From assembly GCF_003992615.1 (NCBI RefSeq), contig NZ_RZMY01000017.1, positions 124,596 to 188,595 on the forward strand: a stretch of 64,000 bases of DNA, written 5' to 3'. Position numbers and translations under genes: made by a program. Shown one piece after another: positions 35,756-46,226 of the stretch; the stretch's first letter is position 1, and the number at the start of each line of letters is the position of its first letter. The DNA is from Flagellimonas beolgyonensis. GTDB taxonomy: Bacteria; Bacteroidota; Bacteroidia; Flavobacteriales; Flavobacteriaceae. The notes beneath the pieces were generated by a model. The model was not told the DNA's origin and ran no database searches. It saw only the letters and a list, made by a program, of their open reading frames with translations.

Positions 35756-36143
35756 TTTCTTTAAAAGCCGCCAACACTTTTTTCATGGCCAAATCCACTT
35801 CGGCAAAGTTGGGCTCCTTGTTGCCAAGGTATAAAAATAAGAACGCATAGGTTCCTTCAATGTTGTTAAAAATGAGGGGCTTGTTCAATCGATACGCTTC
35901 TCGTAACAACCGCTTGATCCGGTTTCTATCGACCGCTTTTTTGAATTTTTTCTTCGGGGCCACAACACCGACCTTGATGGGAACCTTGTCTTCATTGGTT
36001 GTTTTGAGATAGATCAGTTTGATGGGATATTCGCGCAGGTTTTTTCCTTCCACAAAGAGGGACTCAATTGTTTTTTTGCTCTTGAGTTTTTCTTTTTTGG
36101 GAAAGGTAAGGGCGGTACGATTTGGATCTAGTTGCTTATTCAA
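35730..36143 (-). CDS. rnpA: Ribonuclease P protein component
   Basis: 137 residues. It assists the RNase P RNA in removing 5' leaders from tRNA precursors. The N-terminal FPKKEKLKSKKTIESLFVEG and the RNR-type basic helix KKAVDRNRIKRLLREAYR (about residues 68-85) are diagnostic. No ATG is available in frame; the start appears to be TTG at 36143, with stops or no better starts upstream. The gene is not beside rpmH as in many bacteria but precedes the S41 protease gene, with which it overlaps by 26 bp. Confidence 0.92.
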   Translation of the reverse strand: MNKQLDPNRTALTFPKKEKLKSKKTIESLFVEGKNLREYPIKLIYLKTTNEDKVPIKVGVVAPKKKFKKAVDRNRIKRLLREAYRLNKPLIFNNIEGTYAFLFLYLGNKEPNFAEVDLAMKKVLAAFKENECHEEID

Positions 36144-36220
36144 TGGACATCCGTAAACTTCCCCAGCGGGGATATTTATTTAAGGGCAAATTACTCAATA
36201 AAATGGTTTGTAAAGAAATA

Positions 36221-36244
36221 GGGCGGGCCAACTTGGCCCGCCCT
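36221..36244. terminator. Strong hairpin between rnpA and the M1 peptidase gene
   Basis: GGGCGGGCCAA / TTGGCCCGCCC is an 11-bp perfect, GC-rich stem; the minus strand continues TATTTCTTTA. It follows the M1 gene stop on the minus strand and lies before rnpA. Confidence 0.85.
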
Positions 36245-36265
36245 TATCATATTTTAGCCGATGAA

Positions 36266-38116
36266 TTACGGGTTCGCTTGATAAACATTGTTTTCCCCAT
36301 CCACATCAGCCATAAGCTGGGAGGGGTCGATCATAATGGCCTGAACCTCTTCCAAAGGCATATTGATGTCGAATTCATAGGTTGGGTAGGCCCATGCCCA
36401 ATTATCCAAAACGGTGCGCTCCAAATTGGGGTACGGATTATCCTTTTGCCCGAACATCATGCGTAAAGGAATGTAGTACGTCTCTTGGGAACCATCTTTC
36501 CCTACCACCAAAATATCCAACGGCATGGGCATTTCGCCGATACGTTCCAACGCCACTTTTGTTTTATCCCCGTTCGCTTCCACACTTTTGATACCGTAGT
36601 CGATTGTGTTGGTGGTCATGGTCCAATCGGTCAAATACCAGTTGAGTTCCATGCCCGAAACCTTTTCAGCCGTCCGTTTGATATCGTTCGGGGTTGGGTG
36701 TTTAAATTTGAAGTCTTCGTAATACTTCTGAATGGTCTCCATCAATTTGTCCTGACCAATGATGTACCCCAATTGCGAAAGAAAGATGGAACCTTTGCTA
36801 TAAGCCGAAATACCGTATGCAAAATTGGTGGTATACCTGTCGGAATGGGTGGTCTGCGGCATTTCCAAACCTGAATTGACCAGAGCGTAATATCCGCGGT
36901 ACGACCCTTCAAAGGGGTTTTGCTTGTTCTGCTCCATAATCTGGTTCATACACAAACTGCTGATAAAGGAGGTGAATCCTTCATCCATCCAAGCATGTTC
37001 CGATTCGTTGGTGGCCAAAATATGCTGGAACCAGGAGTGGGCCATTTCGTGCACCATAACACCGACCAAACTACCGAATTCACGATTTCCTGTGATCAAG
37101 GTGCTCATGGCGTATTCCATGCCCCCATCGCCACCCTGCACCACAGAGTATTGCTCATACGGGTATTTGCCGATATTCTTGCTGAAAAAGGCCATGGCCT
37201 CAGCTGTTTTGGGCTGTAATTTTTTCCAGTTTTCAACAAATTCTGGGTTGTTTTTGTAGAAGAAATGAAGGGTAGGCCCATTTTCCATGTCCAAAGTATC
37301 ATGGATATAATCAGGATCCGCGGCCCACATAAAATCATGCACATTGGGCGCCAAAAAATGCCAGGTGAGGGTTTTCCCTTTGGTTTTTACCTTGGTACCC
37401 GGGGTTTCGTAACCATGCCCGATTTCATCGGGATTTTGCAAATAGCCGGTACCTCCAACGGTATATTCCTTGTCCAAGGTGATCTTCACATCAAAATTGC
37501 CCCACACACCATGAAACTCACGGGCGATGTAGGGATTGGGGTGCCATCCTTCAAAATCATATTCCGACATTTTGGGATACCATTGGCTCATGGAAAGTGC
37601 CACGCCTTCGGTACTGTTTCTTCCTGAACGTCGAATTTGAAGGGGAACCTGTCCTTTAAAGATCATTTCAAAAGTGGTTTTACCTCCAGATGGAATCGGT
37701 TTGGCCAGATCCACCACCAAAATGGTGCCCTCTTCCTTAAAATTAACCGGTTGCCCGTCCTGAGTCAGGGTCAGTGCATGCAGGTATCCCATTTCGCTTT
37801 CGGATAGTGAAGAGATCCTGCTTTGGTCACCATCCATCATTCGTTTGTCGGGATCTTTAATATTTTGCAACCGAATATCCATTTCGCTGCCCGGTTGAAA
37901 GGCATTGTAGTACAAATGATAAAATACACGATCCAATTCGTCGGGCGAGTTGTTCGTGTAGACCAATTTTTGGGTTCCGGTGTACTGGTAGGTTTTCACA
38001 TCCATATCAACGGCCATGGTATAATCCACATGTTGTTGCCAATAGCAGGCATCTTGTGCCCACATCATTGAAATTCCTGAGAAAACCGTCAAAAAGAATA
38101 CTTGTAAATGTTTCAT
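36266..38116 (-). CDS. M1 family metallopeptidase
   Basis: 616 residues. A signal peptide (about 1-20, ending MMWAQ) directs it to the periplasm or outside. The substrate-binding GGMEYAMSTLITG (near residue 330) precedes the zinc site VMVHEMAHSWFQ with the third ligand 18 residues on in AWMDEGFTSF (HExxH-x18-E). The C-terminal part is a beta-rich domain. Such secreted enzymes act as aminopeptidases in Bacteroidota; the exact preference is unknown. It lies 3 bp downstream of the S8 peptidase gene on the same strand, suggesting a joint secreted-protease unit, and ends at a GC-rich hairpin. Confidence 0.92.
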   Translation of the reverse strand: MKHLQVFFLTVFSGISMMWAQDACYWQQHVDYTMAVDMDVKTYQYTGTQKLVYTNNSPDELDRVFYHLYYNAFQPGSEMDIRLQNIKDPDKRMMDGDQSRISSLSESEMGYLHALTLTQDGQPVNFKEEGTILVVDLAKPIPSGGKTTFEMIFKGQVPLQIRRSGRNSTEGVALSMSQWYPKMSEYDFEGWHPNPYIAREFHGVWGNFDVKITLDKEYTVGGTGYLQNPDEIGHGYETPGTKVKTKGKTLTWHFLAPNVHDFMWAADPDYIHDTLDMENGPTLHFFYKNNPEFVENWKKLQPKTAEAMAFFSKNIGKYPYEQYSVVQGGDGGMEYAMSTLITGNREFGSLVGVMVHEMAHSWFQHILATNESEHAWMDEGFTSFISSLCMNQIMEQNKQNPFEGSYRGYYALVNSGLEMPQTTHSDRYTTNFAYGISAYSKGSIFLSQLGYIIGQDKLMETIQKYYEDFKFKHPTPNDIKRTAEKVSGMELNWYLTDWTMTTNTIDYGIKSVEANGDKTKVALERIGEMPMPLDILVVGKDGSQETYYIPLRMMFGQKDNPYPNLERTVLDNWAWAYPTYEFDINMPLEEVQAIMIDPSQLMADVDGENNVYQANP

Positions 38117-38119
38117 ATC

Positions 38120-39769
38120 TTATTTTGAGTTACTGTCCAATGTCATTTTACCTTTTGAGATGTTATCCGCCAAAATCAACGCATTGTAGGCATTCACCAT
38201 TTTTCCGGATTTTGAGATTTTATCAAAAGTGGTGGCCTTGGTTTCATCACCAGCCACAATAACGGAGGCTTTGGTTTTTAATCCGGATTCCATGATGATG
38301 TTTTTGATCTGTGGAGCGGATAGGTTCGGATAATACGAACGAATAAGTGCCGCAACACCCGCAACGGCCGGCGCAGCCATCGAAGTCCCACCCTGAAATT
38401 CATAATCGTTGTTCGGCATGGTGGAATAGATTTTATCCCCGGGGGCGAACACATCCACATTTTGATTTCCGTAGTTGGAGAAAGTAGCCACCATTTCGGA
38501 ACCATAGCCGCTTGCAAGCGCTCCGACCGTGATCACATTGTCCACAAATTCAGTATTGCCAAATTTATGGTCGTTAGGGTAATTGGGATTTTCTGGGTCA
38601 TCAAGATCATTACCATCGTTTCCTGCGGCATGTACGATCAAAACATCGCGGGATGCGGCATAGGAAATGGCCTCATACACCCATTGGGCTTCCGGCGAAA
38701 ACGCTTTGCCAAAACTACAATTGATGATGGAGGCACCATTGTCCACGGCGTATCGGATACCCAAGGCGATATCTTTGTCATACTCATCCCCGTTTGGCAC
38801 GGCACGAATACTCATGATCTCCACATTTTGGGCCACCCCGTTAACGCCTTTTCCGTTGTTCCGTTGGGCAGCGATGATTCCCGCCACGTGGGTTCCATGG
38901 CTTTCGGTATCCACTTGGTTTTTTGGGTTGCCGTTTCCATAGGGAACATCGGTAATGTCATACGGATCGTCACCAACAGGAGTACGTCCGTTAAAATCTT
39001 TGTTGAGGTTGTAGTTTACCTGATCGGCAAAATAAGTGATGCCCTCTTCCAATTCTGATATAACCCCGGAAATACTGTCGCCATAGGCGAACATTTGCGA
39101 CAATACCGCAATGCTTTGTTCCATTTGGGGCGTTTTGGCTTCAATGGACAACAAATCTTCTTTGGTATAGGTGTCTTTTCCAAGGGCTTCTTTCACGTTT
39201 TTATCGGCACCTTTCACCACTTGGTAAATTTGCTCGTACTGCTGTTTGTTCTGCAGCGCTTTCGGATATTCCTCATCCAACATCAATCTGGCCTTGGCGC
39301 GATCCGAAGCATCCCCAATGTTTAGGCGCAACATGCGTACATATTCCAACTGTTCGTTATAGGCATCCCCTAAAAAGTTATAGCCATGTACATCGTCCAC
39401 ATAGCCGTTGCCATCATCGTCCTTGCCGTTGTTTGGGATTTCATCGGTATTTGTCCAAAGCACATTTTTAATATCCTCGTGTTCCAGGTCCATGCCCGAA
39501 TCTAAAACGGCCACCACAATGGTTTTTCCTTTTCTGTTCTTAATGATTTCGTCATAGGCGCGATCAACGCTCATGCCCGGAATGGTATCCCTTAACAGGT
39601 CCAAGTGCCCCCAATGCTTTTTTTCATAATCGGTCAGTTCCGAAATCTTTAGGGGAACGGTATCGATGTTCTCAACTGGGGTGGAGACTAAGGAGGTTGA
39701 TCCACATCCCATCAAAAACAGCGACGCGGAGAAGGATAGGAATGCCAGTTTATTGTATGTGCGGTTCAT
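38120..39769 (-). CDS. S8 family (subtilisin-like) lipoprotein peptidase
   Basis: 549 residues. The signal ends in a lipobox (LFLMGCGSTS, Cys near residue 22), so it is probably a lipoprotein. The catalytic triad is visible: Asp in VVAVLDSGMD, His in SHGTHVAGIIAA and Ser in GGTSMAAPAVAGVAALI, with the oxyanion Asn in VHAAGNDGND. An inserted helical segment of about 150 residues lies between the Asp and His motifs. The longer frame from 39811 would run into the MBL gene; I chose the ATG at 39769 (MNRTYNKLAF) because it begins the signal peptide. It is in a - strand run with the MBL gene (19-bp gap) and the M1 gene (3 bp). Confidence 0.92.
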   Translation of the reverse strand: MNRTYNKLAFLSFSASLFLMGCGSTSLVSTPVENIDTVPLKISELTDYEKKHWGHLDLLRDTIPGMSVDRAYDEIIKNRKGKTIVVAVLDSGMDLEHEDIKNVLWTNTDEIPNNGKDDDGNGYVDDVHGYNFLGDAYNEQLEYVRMLRLNIGDASDRAKARLMLDEEYPKALQNKQQYEQIYQVVKGADKNVKEALGKDTYTKEDLLSIEAKTPQMEQSIAVLSQMFAYGDSISGVISELEEGITYFADQVNYNLNKDFNGRTPVGDDPYDITDVPYGNGNPKNQVDTESHGTHVAGIIAAQRNNGKGVNGVAQNVEIMSIRAVPNGDEYDKDIALGIRYAVDNGASIINCSFGKAFSPEAQWVYEAISYAASRDVLIVHAAGNDGNDLDDPENPNYPNDHKFGNTEFVDNVITVGALASGYGSEMVATFSNYGNQNVDVFAPGDKIYSTMPNNDYEFQGGTSMAAPAVAGVAALIRSYYPNLSAPQIKNIIMESGLKTKASVIVAGDETKATTFDKISKSGKMVNAYNALILADNISKGKMTLDSNSK

Positions 39770-39788
39770 AAAAGGTATGTATGTTAAT

Positions 39789-40655
39789 TTAATGTGTGTT
39801 AAAAAGTTCATTGAAGGTGTACAGCTGGTCGAGCCGGATTCCTTTTTCCGTTTCTTTTAAAGAACAGAGTTGATTGTGTGCATCGTGCTCAAAGAAGAGC
39901 AACCAGTTATTTTGTGCGGCGTTTTTTAAAAAGATGTCCTTTTCGGCCATGGTAAGCAATGGTCTTGTATCATAGCCCATCACGTAAGGCAAAGGAATGT
40001 GGCCTACGGTCGGAATCAGATCGGCCACAAAGACCAAGGTCTTGCCTTTGTAATTAATATGCGGTAACATCTGTTTGTCCGTATGGCCATCCATAAAATG
40101 GATGCCAAACCCAAGTTCTGATGAATCCAAATGTTGACGTCCCTTTCTGTCCACAAAGTACAAATGGCCGCTTTCCTGCATGGGCAAAAGGTTTTCCTTT
40201 AAAAAAGAAGCCTTTTCCCGAGGGTTGGGCTTGGTGGCCCATTCCCAATGTTCCTCGTTCGTCCAAAATCTTGCGTTTTTGAACGCGGGTTCATACCCTG
40301 TTCGGTCCTTGTTCCACTGAATACTTCCCCCACAATGGTCAAAGTGGAGGTGGGTCATAAATACATCGGTGATGTCGTCTCGGTGAAAACCAGCTTGTTT
40401 CAGCGATTTATCCAATGAATGGTCGCCCCACAGGTAATAGTAGCCAAAGAATTTTTCGGATTGTTTGTTGCCCAATCCGTTATCGATCAAAATAAGCCGG
40501 TCCCCGTCCTCGATCAAGAGGCAGCGGGCGGCAATGTCGATCATGTTGTTGTTGTCTGCCGGATTTGTTCTGTTCCAAATGGACTTGGGCACCACGCCGA
40601 ACATGGCTCCACCATCCAACTTAAAATTTCCGGTCTCAATGGGATAAAGCGTCAT
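39789..40655 (-). CDS. MBL fold metallo-hydrolase
   Basis: 288 residues. The metallo-beta-lactamase signature THLHFDHCGG (HxHxDH, near residue 105), the later FMDGHTDKQML with a third His, and VFVADLIPTVGHI with an Asp indicate a dinuclear metal site. No signal peptide is evident, so it is likely cytoplasmic. Proteins of this kind act on thioesters, lactones or phosphoesters; the substrate is unknown. It is the first gene of the run MBL - S8 - M1 on the minus strand. Confidence 0.88.
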   Translation of the reverse strand: MTLYPIETGNFKLDGGAMFGVVPKSIWNRTNPADNNNMIDIAARCLLIEDGDRLILIDNGLGNKQSEKFFGYYYLWGDHSLDKSLKQAGFHRDDITDVFMTHLHFDHCGGSIQWNKDRTGYEPAFKNARFWTNEEHWEWATKPNPREKASFLKENLLPMQESGHLYFVDRKGRQHLDSSELGFGIHFMDGHTDKQMLPHINYKGKTLVFVADLIPTVGHIPLPYVMGYDTRPLLTMAEKDIFLKNAAQNNWLLFFEHDAHNQLCSLKETEKGIRLDQLYTFNELFNTH

Positions 40656-40904
40656 CTAGAAAGTAAAATGGCATGCAAAATAAGAAAAGCACTATCCAAT
40701 TGCTTCAAAAATAAGATTTTATTGGCCCTATTTTAACAAAAATCCGATTTAGGCACATCGACTTACATTTTAAGAGAGCAGAACACAGAAAAAGGTTGGC
40801 ACCAATCAACCCTATTCCTATGAATGGCATTAAAAAACACTCGGTTTTAGCGGCATTGGGCTATTTCTAAAAGAAAAACAGTAAATTTCAAAAAAACTAG
40901 AACG

Positions 40905-42737
40905 ATGCTCGAACTTGCTGGAATAATTATTCTTGGCATTATTGCACAATGGGTGGCTTGGCGGTTCAAATTGCCGGCCATTTTACCCTTGATTTTGATT
41001 GGCTTGCTTGTTGGTCCCATTGCAACGTTATATACCGATGATGGTTCCAAGTTGATCGAACCGATATGGAACGGCGAAAAAGGGTTGTTTCCCGGAGAGG
41101 GACTTTATTATTTTGTTTCCTTGGCCATCAGTGTAATATTGTTTGAGGGGGGACTTACCTTAAAGCGGGCCGAGATATCGAATGTGGGCCCTGTAATCAC
41201 CAAATTGATAACAATCGGCACCGTGGTCACTTTTTTTGGCGCAGGGGTGGCCGCACATTATATTTTTGGACTTTCTTGGCAGATTTCCTTTTTGTTCTCG
41301 GCATTGATCATTGTAACCGGACCGACCGTTATTACCCCGATCTTACGGAATATTCCCTTAAAAAAGGATGTTTCGGCTGTATTGAAGTGGGAAGGCATCC
41401 TTATCGATCCCATCGGAGCTTTGGTGGCAGTATTGGTGTTTGAGTTTATCAGTGTTGGTGAAGGGCATACGTTTACCCAAACGGCATTGATCGAGTTCGG
41501 TAAAATCATTCTGTTCGGTACCACTTTTGGTTTCACCTTTGCCCATGCGCTGGCCTTTGCCATAAAAAGGGATTTTATTCCACATTATTTGTTGAATGTC
41601 GTCTCGTTATCCACCGTGCTTTTGGTCTATGTGGAGTCTGACGTGTTTGCCCACGAATCCGGACTGTTGGCCGTTGTGGTAATGGGAATGGTACTGGGCA
41701 ACATGAACCTGCCCAATTTAAAGGAACTGCTCTATTTTAAAGAAAGTTTGAGCGTGCTATTGATTTCAATTCTTTTCATCTTGTTGGCGGCGAACATCAA
41801 TATTGGCGACCTGGAGTTAATCTACAACTGGAACACCGTGGCCTTGTTTGCCATTATTGTTTTTATCATACGGCCGTTGGGGGTATTCCTGAGCGCTCAG
41901 GGCTCCAATCTCAAATTCAACGAAAAGCTCTTTATCGGATGGGTGGGCCCCCGTGGTATTGTGGCCGCAGGTATCGCATCGCTCTTTGGTTCCAAGCTTC
42001 TTAGTCGCGGGGAACCAGGATCGGAATACATAACCCCGTTGGTTTTCATGATTGTTTTGGGAACGGTATTGTTGAATGCGACCACAGCACGGTTGTTTGC
42101 CAAGATGGTGGGGGTGTTCCTGAAGAAATCCGAAGGTATTTTGATCATTGGCGCCTCCAAACTTTCCCGATTGATTGCCAATTACTTGAAAAAGAACAAT
42201 AGGCACGTGGTGCTTATCGATAATAACCAGACCAATGTGGACCGGGCGAAAAAACTGGGCCTGGAAGCGATAACGGCCAATATATTCTCCGATTCATTGA
42301 CCGACAACATTGAATTGAACGACGTGGGCTATTTGATGGCGCTTACCGGAAACTCCGACATTAACAAATTTGCCATTAAAAAGTTCCAAAAGCAGTTTGG
42401 TGAAAATGGTGCTTTCCGTTTGGTGAACACCGAGGAGGTCAATGATCCCGAAAACAACCCCAAAGAAGGCCTTTTTTCACACACCGATGATTTTATCCAA
42501 TTGATGGACACTGTTCGAAAACATCCGACTATCCATGAAATTGACCTAAAGGACAAAGCGCATTACGACAGTCTCATCGACTTTACCCAAAAAGATATGG
42601 ATATTGTGCCCTTATTTACCAAGGCCCCAAGTGGCAGTATCGATATTATCCCGGCAAACAGCAAGGATTTTGTGCCCAAAGGGGATGGTTATAAGCTGGT
42701 GTATTTGGGCAAGATGATCGATCCAGACCAAGACTAA
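40905..42737 (+). CDS. CPA-family cation:proton antiporter with RCK/TrkA-N domain
   Basis: 610 residues. About twelve hydrophobic helices fill residues 1-390, with the antiporter signature SVILFEGGLTLKRAEI and the ALIIVTGPTVITPILRN stretch carrying conserved ion-binding positions. A cytoplasmic nucleotide-binding TrkA-N domain starts near residue 410 with ILIIGASKLSRLIANYL and a Rossmann GxSxx motif. It exchanges Na+ or K+ for protons and is probably gated by a nucleotide. It stands alone, with no operon partner on its strand. Confidence 0.9.
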   Translation: MLELAGIIILGIIAQWVAWRFKLPAILPLILIGLLVGPIATLYTDDGSKLIEPIWNGEKGLFPGEGLYYFVSLAISVILFEGGLTLKRAEISNVGPVITKLITIGTVVTFFGAGVAAHYIFGLSWQISFLFSALIIVTGPTVITPILRNIPLKKDVSAVLKWEGILIDPIGALVAVLVFEFISVGEGHTFTQTALIEFGKIILFGTTFGFTFAHALAFAIKRDFIPHYLLNVVSLSTVLLVYVESDVFAHESGLLAVVVMGMVLGNMNLPNLKELLYFKESLSVLLISILFILLAANINIGDLELIYNWNTVALFAIIVFIIRPLGVFLSAQGSNLKFNEKLFIGWVGPRGIVAAGIASLFGSKLLSRGEPGSEYITPLVFMIVLGTVLLNATTARLFAKMVGVFLKKSEGILIIGASKLSRLIANYLKKNNRHVVLIDNNQTNVDRAKKLGLEAITANIFSDSLTDNIELNDVGYLMALTGNSDINKFAIKKFQKQFGENGAFRLVNTEEVNDPENNPKEGLFSHTDDFIQLMDTVRKHPTIHEIDLKDKAHYDSLIDFTQKDMDIVPLFTKAPSGSIDIIPANSKDFVPKGDGYKLVYLGKMIDPDQD

Positions 42738-42916
42738 ACCCCCATACCCCCGTCTTTTTTGTTTCATTGTCCATATTGGGTGCTGAGATTTACGCCAAGT
42801 TCGTGTAATGCCACCAATATTAAGGTAAAACATCAATCCAAAAGGAGCATTCATCAATTAGCTTATCCAAGACAACTGATTATCAGGTAATTTCGAAACT
42901 TCAAAAATTTTATAAG

Positions 42917-43171
42917 ATGAAAAAATTGATGTTTTTCGTGGTATTTGCCATAATTTTCCTGTTCTCTTGTTCAAAGGACGATGACAAAAAATGTGATTCA
43001 TGTGATTTGGCAGGTCGAAAGGCCGAAATGTGTGATAACGGTGATGGCACCTATACTTTTTCCTATGCAGGAGAATCAGATAAAGTCACGCAAGAATTAT
43101 TGGATTTTATTGAAATGACACCCAAAGAATATGTCGAATTTATCTGTGCGGCCGGGGCAGAGGCCCTATGA
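42917..43171 (+). CDS. Small lipoprotein of unknown function
   Basis: 84 residues. A signal peptide with a lipobox (FLFSCSKDDD, Cys at about residue 18) is followed by a short acidic, Cys-rich domain (KKCDSCDLAGRKAEMCDNGD ... FICAAG) of about 65 residues. Four to five cysteines suggest disulfides or a metal site. The family is not recognised. It lies just before the displaced lepA fragment and is followed by a strong hairpin terminator. Confidence 0.75.
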   Translation: MKKLMFFVVFAIIFLFSCSKDDDKKCDSCDLAGRKAEMCDNGDGTYTFSYAGESDKVTQELLDFIEMTPKEYVEFICAAGAEAL

Positions 43172-43194
43172 TGAACGGGCAGTGAAAACTTTAA

Positions 43195-43217
43195 AAGGAG
43201 TGGCAACACCACTCCTT
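43195..43217. terminator. Bidirectional terminator between the lipoprotein gene and the lepA remnant
   Basis: AAGGAGTGG / CCACTCCTT with loop CAACA, flanked by A and T runs. It probably terminated the lipoprotein gene on + and the original lepA end on -. Confidence 0.85.
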
Positions 43218-43220
43218 ATT

Positions 43221-43497
43221 TTAATCATTCAATTTCAGGACGGCGATAAACGCCTGTTGTGGAATCTCCACATTTCCTACTTGCCGCATGCGCTTTTTCC
43301 CCTTTTTCTGTTTTTCCAATAGTTTACGCTTACGGGAAATATCCCCACCATAACATTTGGCGGTCACATCTTTTCGCAGGGCTTTTATGGTCTCCCGAGA
43401 AATGATCTTGGAACCAATGGCAGCCTGTATTGGGATATCGAACTGCTGTCTTGGAATCAGTTCTTTCAACTTCTCACACATTTTTTTACCGATGTGG
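43221..43497 (-). pseudogene. lepA: Displaced 3' fragment of lepA
   Basis: About 277 bp almost identical to the last part of the intact lepA (44387-44663): the same protein end from [10 protein letters not shown] to KLND with essentially one substitution (AFI for AFM), with about 14 base differences by eye, half of them in the last 30 bp. There is no functional upstream part; the intact gene is 1.2 kb away. It is a displaced original 3' end or a remnant of a second copy, left by an insertion that supplied the new lepA end. Confidence 0.9.
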
Positions 43498-43731
43498 ATA
43501 AGGATTAATAGCAATCAGCGCCAACTTTCCCATTGTCACAGAGGTTTCACTTTCTGATGTGTTATTTGTAAATAACTTTTGTCATTTTATCCATCAAATT
43601 TCGCTTCCCACCAACTGATGGAGACAATTCGTCAATTTGAACTGATTGCCCATCAATTTATCCAGGCCAACCTTGGGATTTCTTTGTACAATTATCATTT
43701 AATGCATAATTCACGTACAAATGGAAAAACC

Positions 43732-44172
43732 ATGAAGATTATCGAAGCCTTAAAAGAAAAGAACCGACTTATACGTAAAACCTTGGAGCTTCAGAATAGA
43801 ATCAGCGCCTACAATTGTATCATTGAGGGAAATCCAAGGGCTTACAATCCAAAAAAGGAAATGATTGAACTCAACAAAACGGTTGAGGAATTGATTGAGC
43901 TAAAAACTAAAATAACCATGGCCAACCAACCGATACAGGAAAAAATCTACAGATTGTCCGAGCTAAAAACCAAAATCGGTTTCTTGAAAACCATACCAAC
44001 GACCGAAGGTAAGGCACCATCCAGTAAAGGTTATTATTCCCAAGGAGAGACTTTTGTCTGGGAGTCATCCATAAAGGCCAACGAAAGGGATAATCTTGTA
44101 TTGGAGTTGGAGAGTGAAATTGAAATCATCCAAAAAGATTTGGACCACCATAATTTTATGACATCCATTTAA
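43732..44172 (+). CDS. DIP1984-like family protein
   Basis: 146 residues, helical and highly charged. The opening MKIIEALKEKNRLIRKTLEL and the central ELIELKTKITMANQPIQEKI, SELKTKIGFL and a final DLDHHNF resemble the DIP1984/septicolysin-like family of coiled-coil proteins. I chose the ATG at 43732; the frame is also open from 43579 with a plausible but non-family N-terminal extension. It lies alone between the lepA remnant and intact lepA and is the only gene the insertion brought. Its function is unknown; the family name is moderately certain. Confidence 0.6.
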   Translation: MKIIEALKEKNRLIRKTLELQNRISAYNCIIEGNPRAYNPKKEMIELNKTVEELIELKTKITMANQPIQEKIYRLSELKTKIGFLKTIPTTEGKAPSSKGYYSQGETFVWESSIKANERDNLVLELESEIEIIQKDLDHHNFMTSI

Positions 44173-44386
44173 TAAAGTGCAGCTCCGAAATGCAGTCTTG
44201 GTTCGTATGACCGAAGTTACCTATTGATCAAGATATTGGTGTACAACTTGAACCTGATGCAGATATAAAGCTTCAAACTTCAAGAAAGTTGTAGTCAAAA
44301 TTCAAAACTGATCGCTCAATATTCATGATTTTGACTTTGTTCAATACCAACCTTGATTCAAAGTAAGTGCTGCACCCTTTTTGCCC

Positions 44387-46183
44387 CTAATCATTCAACT
44401 TTAAAACTGCCATAAATGCCTGTTGCGGAATCTCCACATTCCCTACTTGCCGCATACGCTTTTTCCCCTTTTTCTGTTTTTCCAATAGTTTACGCTTACG
44501 CGAAATATCCCCACCATAACATTTGGCGGTCACATCTTTTCGCAGGGCTTTTATGGTTTCCCGAGAAATGATCTTGGACCCAATGGCAGCCTGGATTGGG
44601 ATATCGAACTGCTGTCTTGGAATCAGTTCTTTCAACTTCTCACACATTTTTTTACCGATGTGGTAGGCATTATCAAAATGCACCAGGGCAGAAAGGGCAT
44701 CCACATGCTGTGCATTCAACAGGATATCCACACGTACCAATTTGGATACGCGCATACCAATTGGAGAGTAATCGAACGAAGCGTATCCTTTGGATACGGT
44801 TTTCAGGCGATCGTAGAAATCAAAGACAATTTCGGCCAAGGGCATGTCGAAAATCAATTCGACCCGTTCTGGAGTCAAATAGGTCTGGTTTACGATTTGT
44901 CCTCTTTTTTCAATACAAAGCGACATCACGTTGCCCACAAAATCGGCCTTTGTAATGATGGTGGCTTTAATATAGGGTTCCTCCACACGGTCCAATGTTG
45001 AAGGGTCGGGCAGGTCGGATGGGTTGTTCACAATAATGGGTGTTTCCCTGTCCTTTGTGGTGTAGGCATGGTAGCTAACGTTGGGTACGGTAGTGATCAC
45101 CGTCATGTCGAACTCGCGTTCCAACCGCTCTTGGATGATTTCCATGTGCAGCATTCCCAAGAATCCGCAACGGAATCCGAAGCCCAAGGCAGCACTGCTT
45201 TCCGGAGTGAAGACCAAGGAGGCATCATTGAGCTGCAATTTTTCCATGGAAGACCGCAATTCTTCAAAATCTTCGGTGTCCACGGGATAGATTCCGGCAA
45301 ATACCATGGGTTTTACGTCCTCAAAACCTTCAATGGCATTTTGGGTTGGGTTGGCGGCATCGGTAATGGTATCGCCCACCTTAACCTCACGGGCATCTTT
45401 GATTCCGGTTATCAAATAACCCACGTCACCGGCAGAAATCTTCTGTTTGGGTACCTGGTGCAGTTTAAGCGTACCGATTTCGTCGGCATCATAGGCTTTA
45501 TTGGTGGCCACAAACTTAATACGTTGGCCCTTTCTGATTTCACCATTAATGACCCTAAAATAGGTTTCCACGCCACGGAATGGATTGTAGACCGAATCAA
45601 AAACCAAGGCTTGCAAGGGTTCGCTCGGGTCTCCTTTTGGAGCGGGAATGCGCTCGATGATGGCGGCTAATATTTCTTCGATGCCAATGCCTGTTTTTGC
45701 ACTGGCGGGAATTACATCCGAAGGGTCACAACCCAAAAGGTCCACAATATCATCGGTCACTTCTTCCGGATTGGCGCTGGGCAAATCCACTTTGTTGAGC
45801 ACCGGAATGATCTCCAAATCGTTTTCCAACGCCAAATAGAGGTTGGAAATGGTCTGTGCCTGAATACTTTGGGCGGCATCGACCACTAAAAGAGCGCCTT
45901 CACACGCTGCAATAGATCGGGATACTTCATACGAAAAATCCACGTGGCCGGGAGTGTCTATCAGGTTCAGAATATAAGTTTCACCCTTATACTCATACTC
46001 CATCTGGATGGCATGGCTTTTAATGGTAATGCCACGTTCGCGCTCCAGATCCATACTGTCCAGCAATTGGTCCTGTTTTTCACGCTCGGTAACCGAACCG
46101 GTAGAATCCAACAAACGGTCTGCCAAGGTACTCTTACCGTGGTCTATATGTGCAATGATGCAAAAGTTTCTGATATTCTTCAT
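44387..46183 (-). CDS. lepA: Elongation factor 4 (back-translocating GTPase)
   Basis: 598 residues. The GTPase binds stalled ribosomes and promotes back-translocation or assembly. G motifs are seen: [14 protein letters not shown] (P loop), [14 protein letters not shown] (G3) and NKVDLPS (G4), followed by domain II, the EF-G-like domains III and V, and the LepA-specific C-terminal domain (about 490-598) with the basic [16 protein letters not shown]. Length is normal. Its 3' end is nearly identical to the fragment at 43221-43497, so the last part may have been supplied by an inserted element. Confidence 0.96.
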   Translation of the reverse strand: MKNIRNFCIIAHIDHGKSTLADRLLDSTGSVTEREKQDQLLDSMDLERERGITIKSHAIQMEYEYKGETYILNLIDTPGHVDFSYEVSRSIAACEGALLVVDAAQSIQAQTISNLYLALENDLEIIPVLNKVDLPSANPEEVTDDIVDLLGCDPSDVIPASAKTGIGIEEILAAIIERIPAPKGDPSEPLQALVFDSVYNPFRGVETYFRVINGEIRKGQRIKFVATNKAYDADEIGTLKLHQVPKQKISAGDVGYLITGIKDAREVKVGDTITDAANPTQNAIEGFEDVKPMVFAGIYPVDTEDFEELRSSMEKLQLNDASLVFTPESSAALGFGFRCGFLGMLHMEIIQERLEREFDMTVITTVPNVSYHAYTTKDRETPIIVNNPSDLPDPSTLDRVEEPYIKATIITKADFVGNVMSLCIEKRGQIVNQTYLTPERVELIFDMPLAEIVFDFYDRLKTVSKGYASFDYSPIGMRVSKLVRVDILLNAQHVDALSALVHFDNAYHIGKKMCEKLKELIPRQQFDIPIQAAIGSKIISRETIKALRKDVTAKCYGGDISRKRKLLEKQKKGKKRMRQVGNVEIPQQAFMAVLKLND

Positions 46184-46226
46184 AACAACTAAAATCCACT
46201 AGGTGAAAAGTGGTATTAAGCAACTG

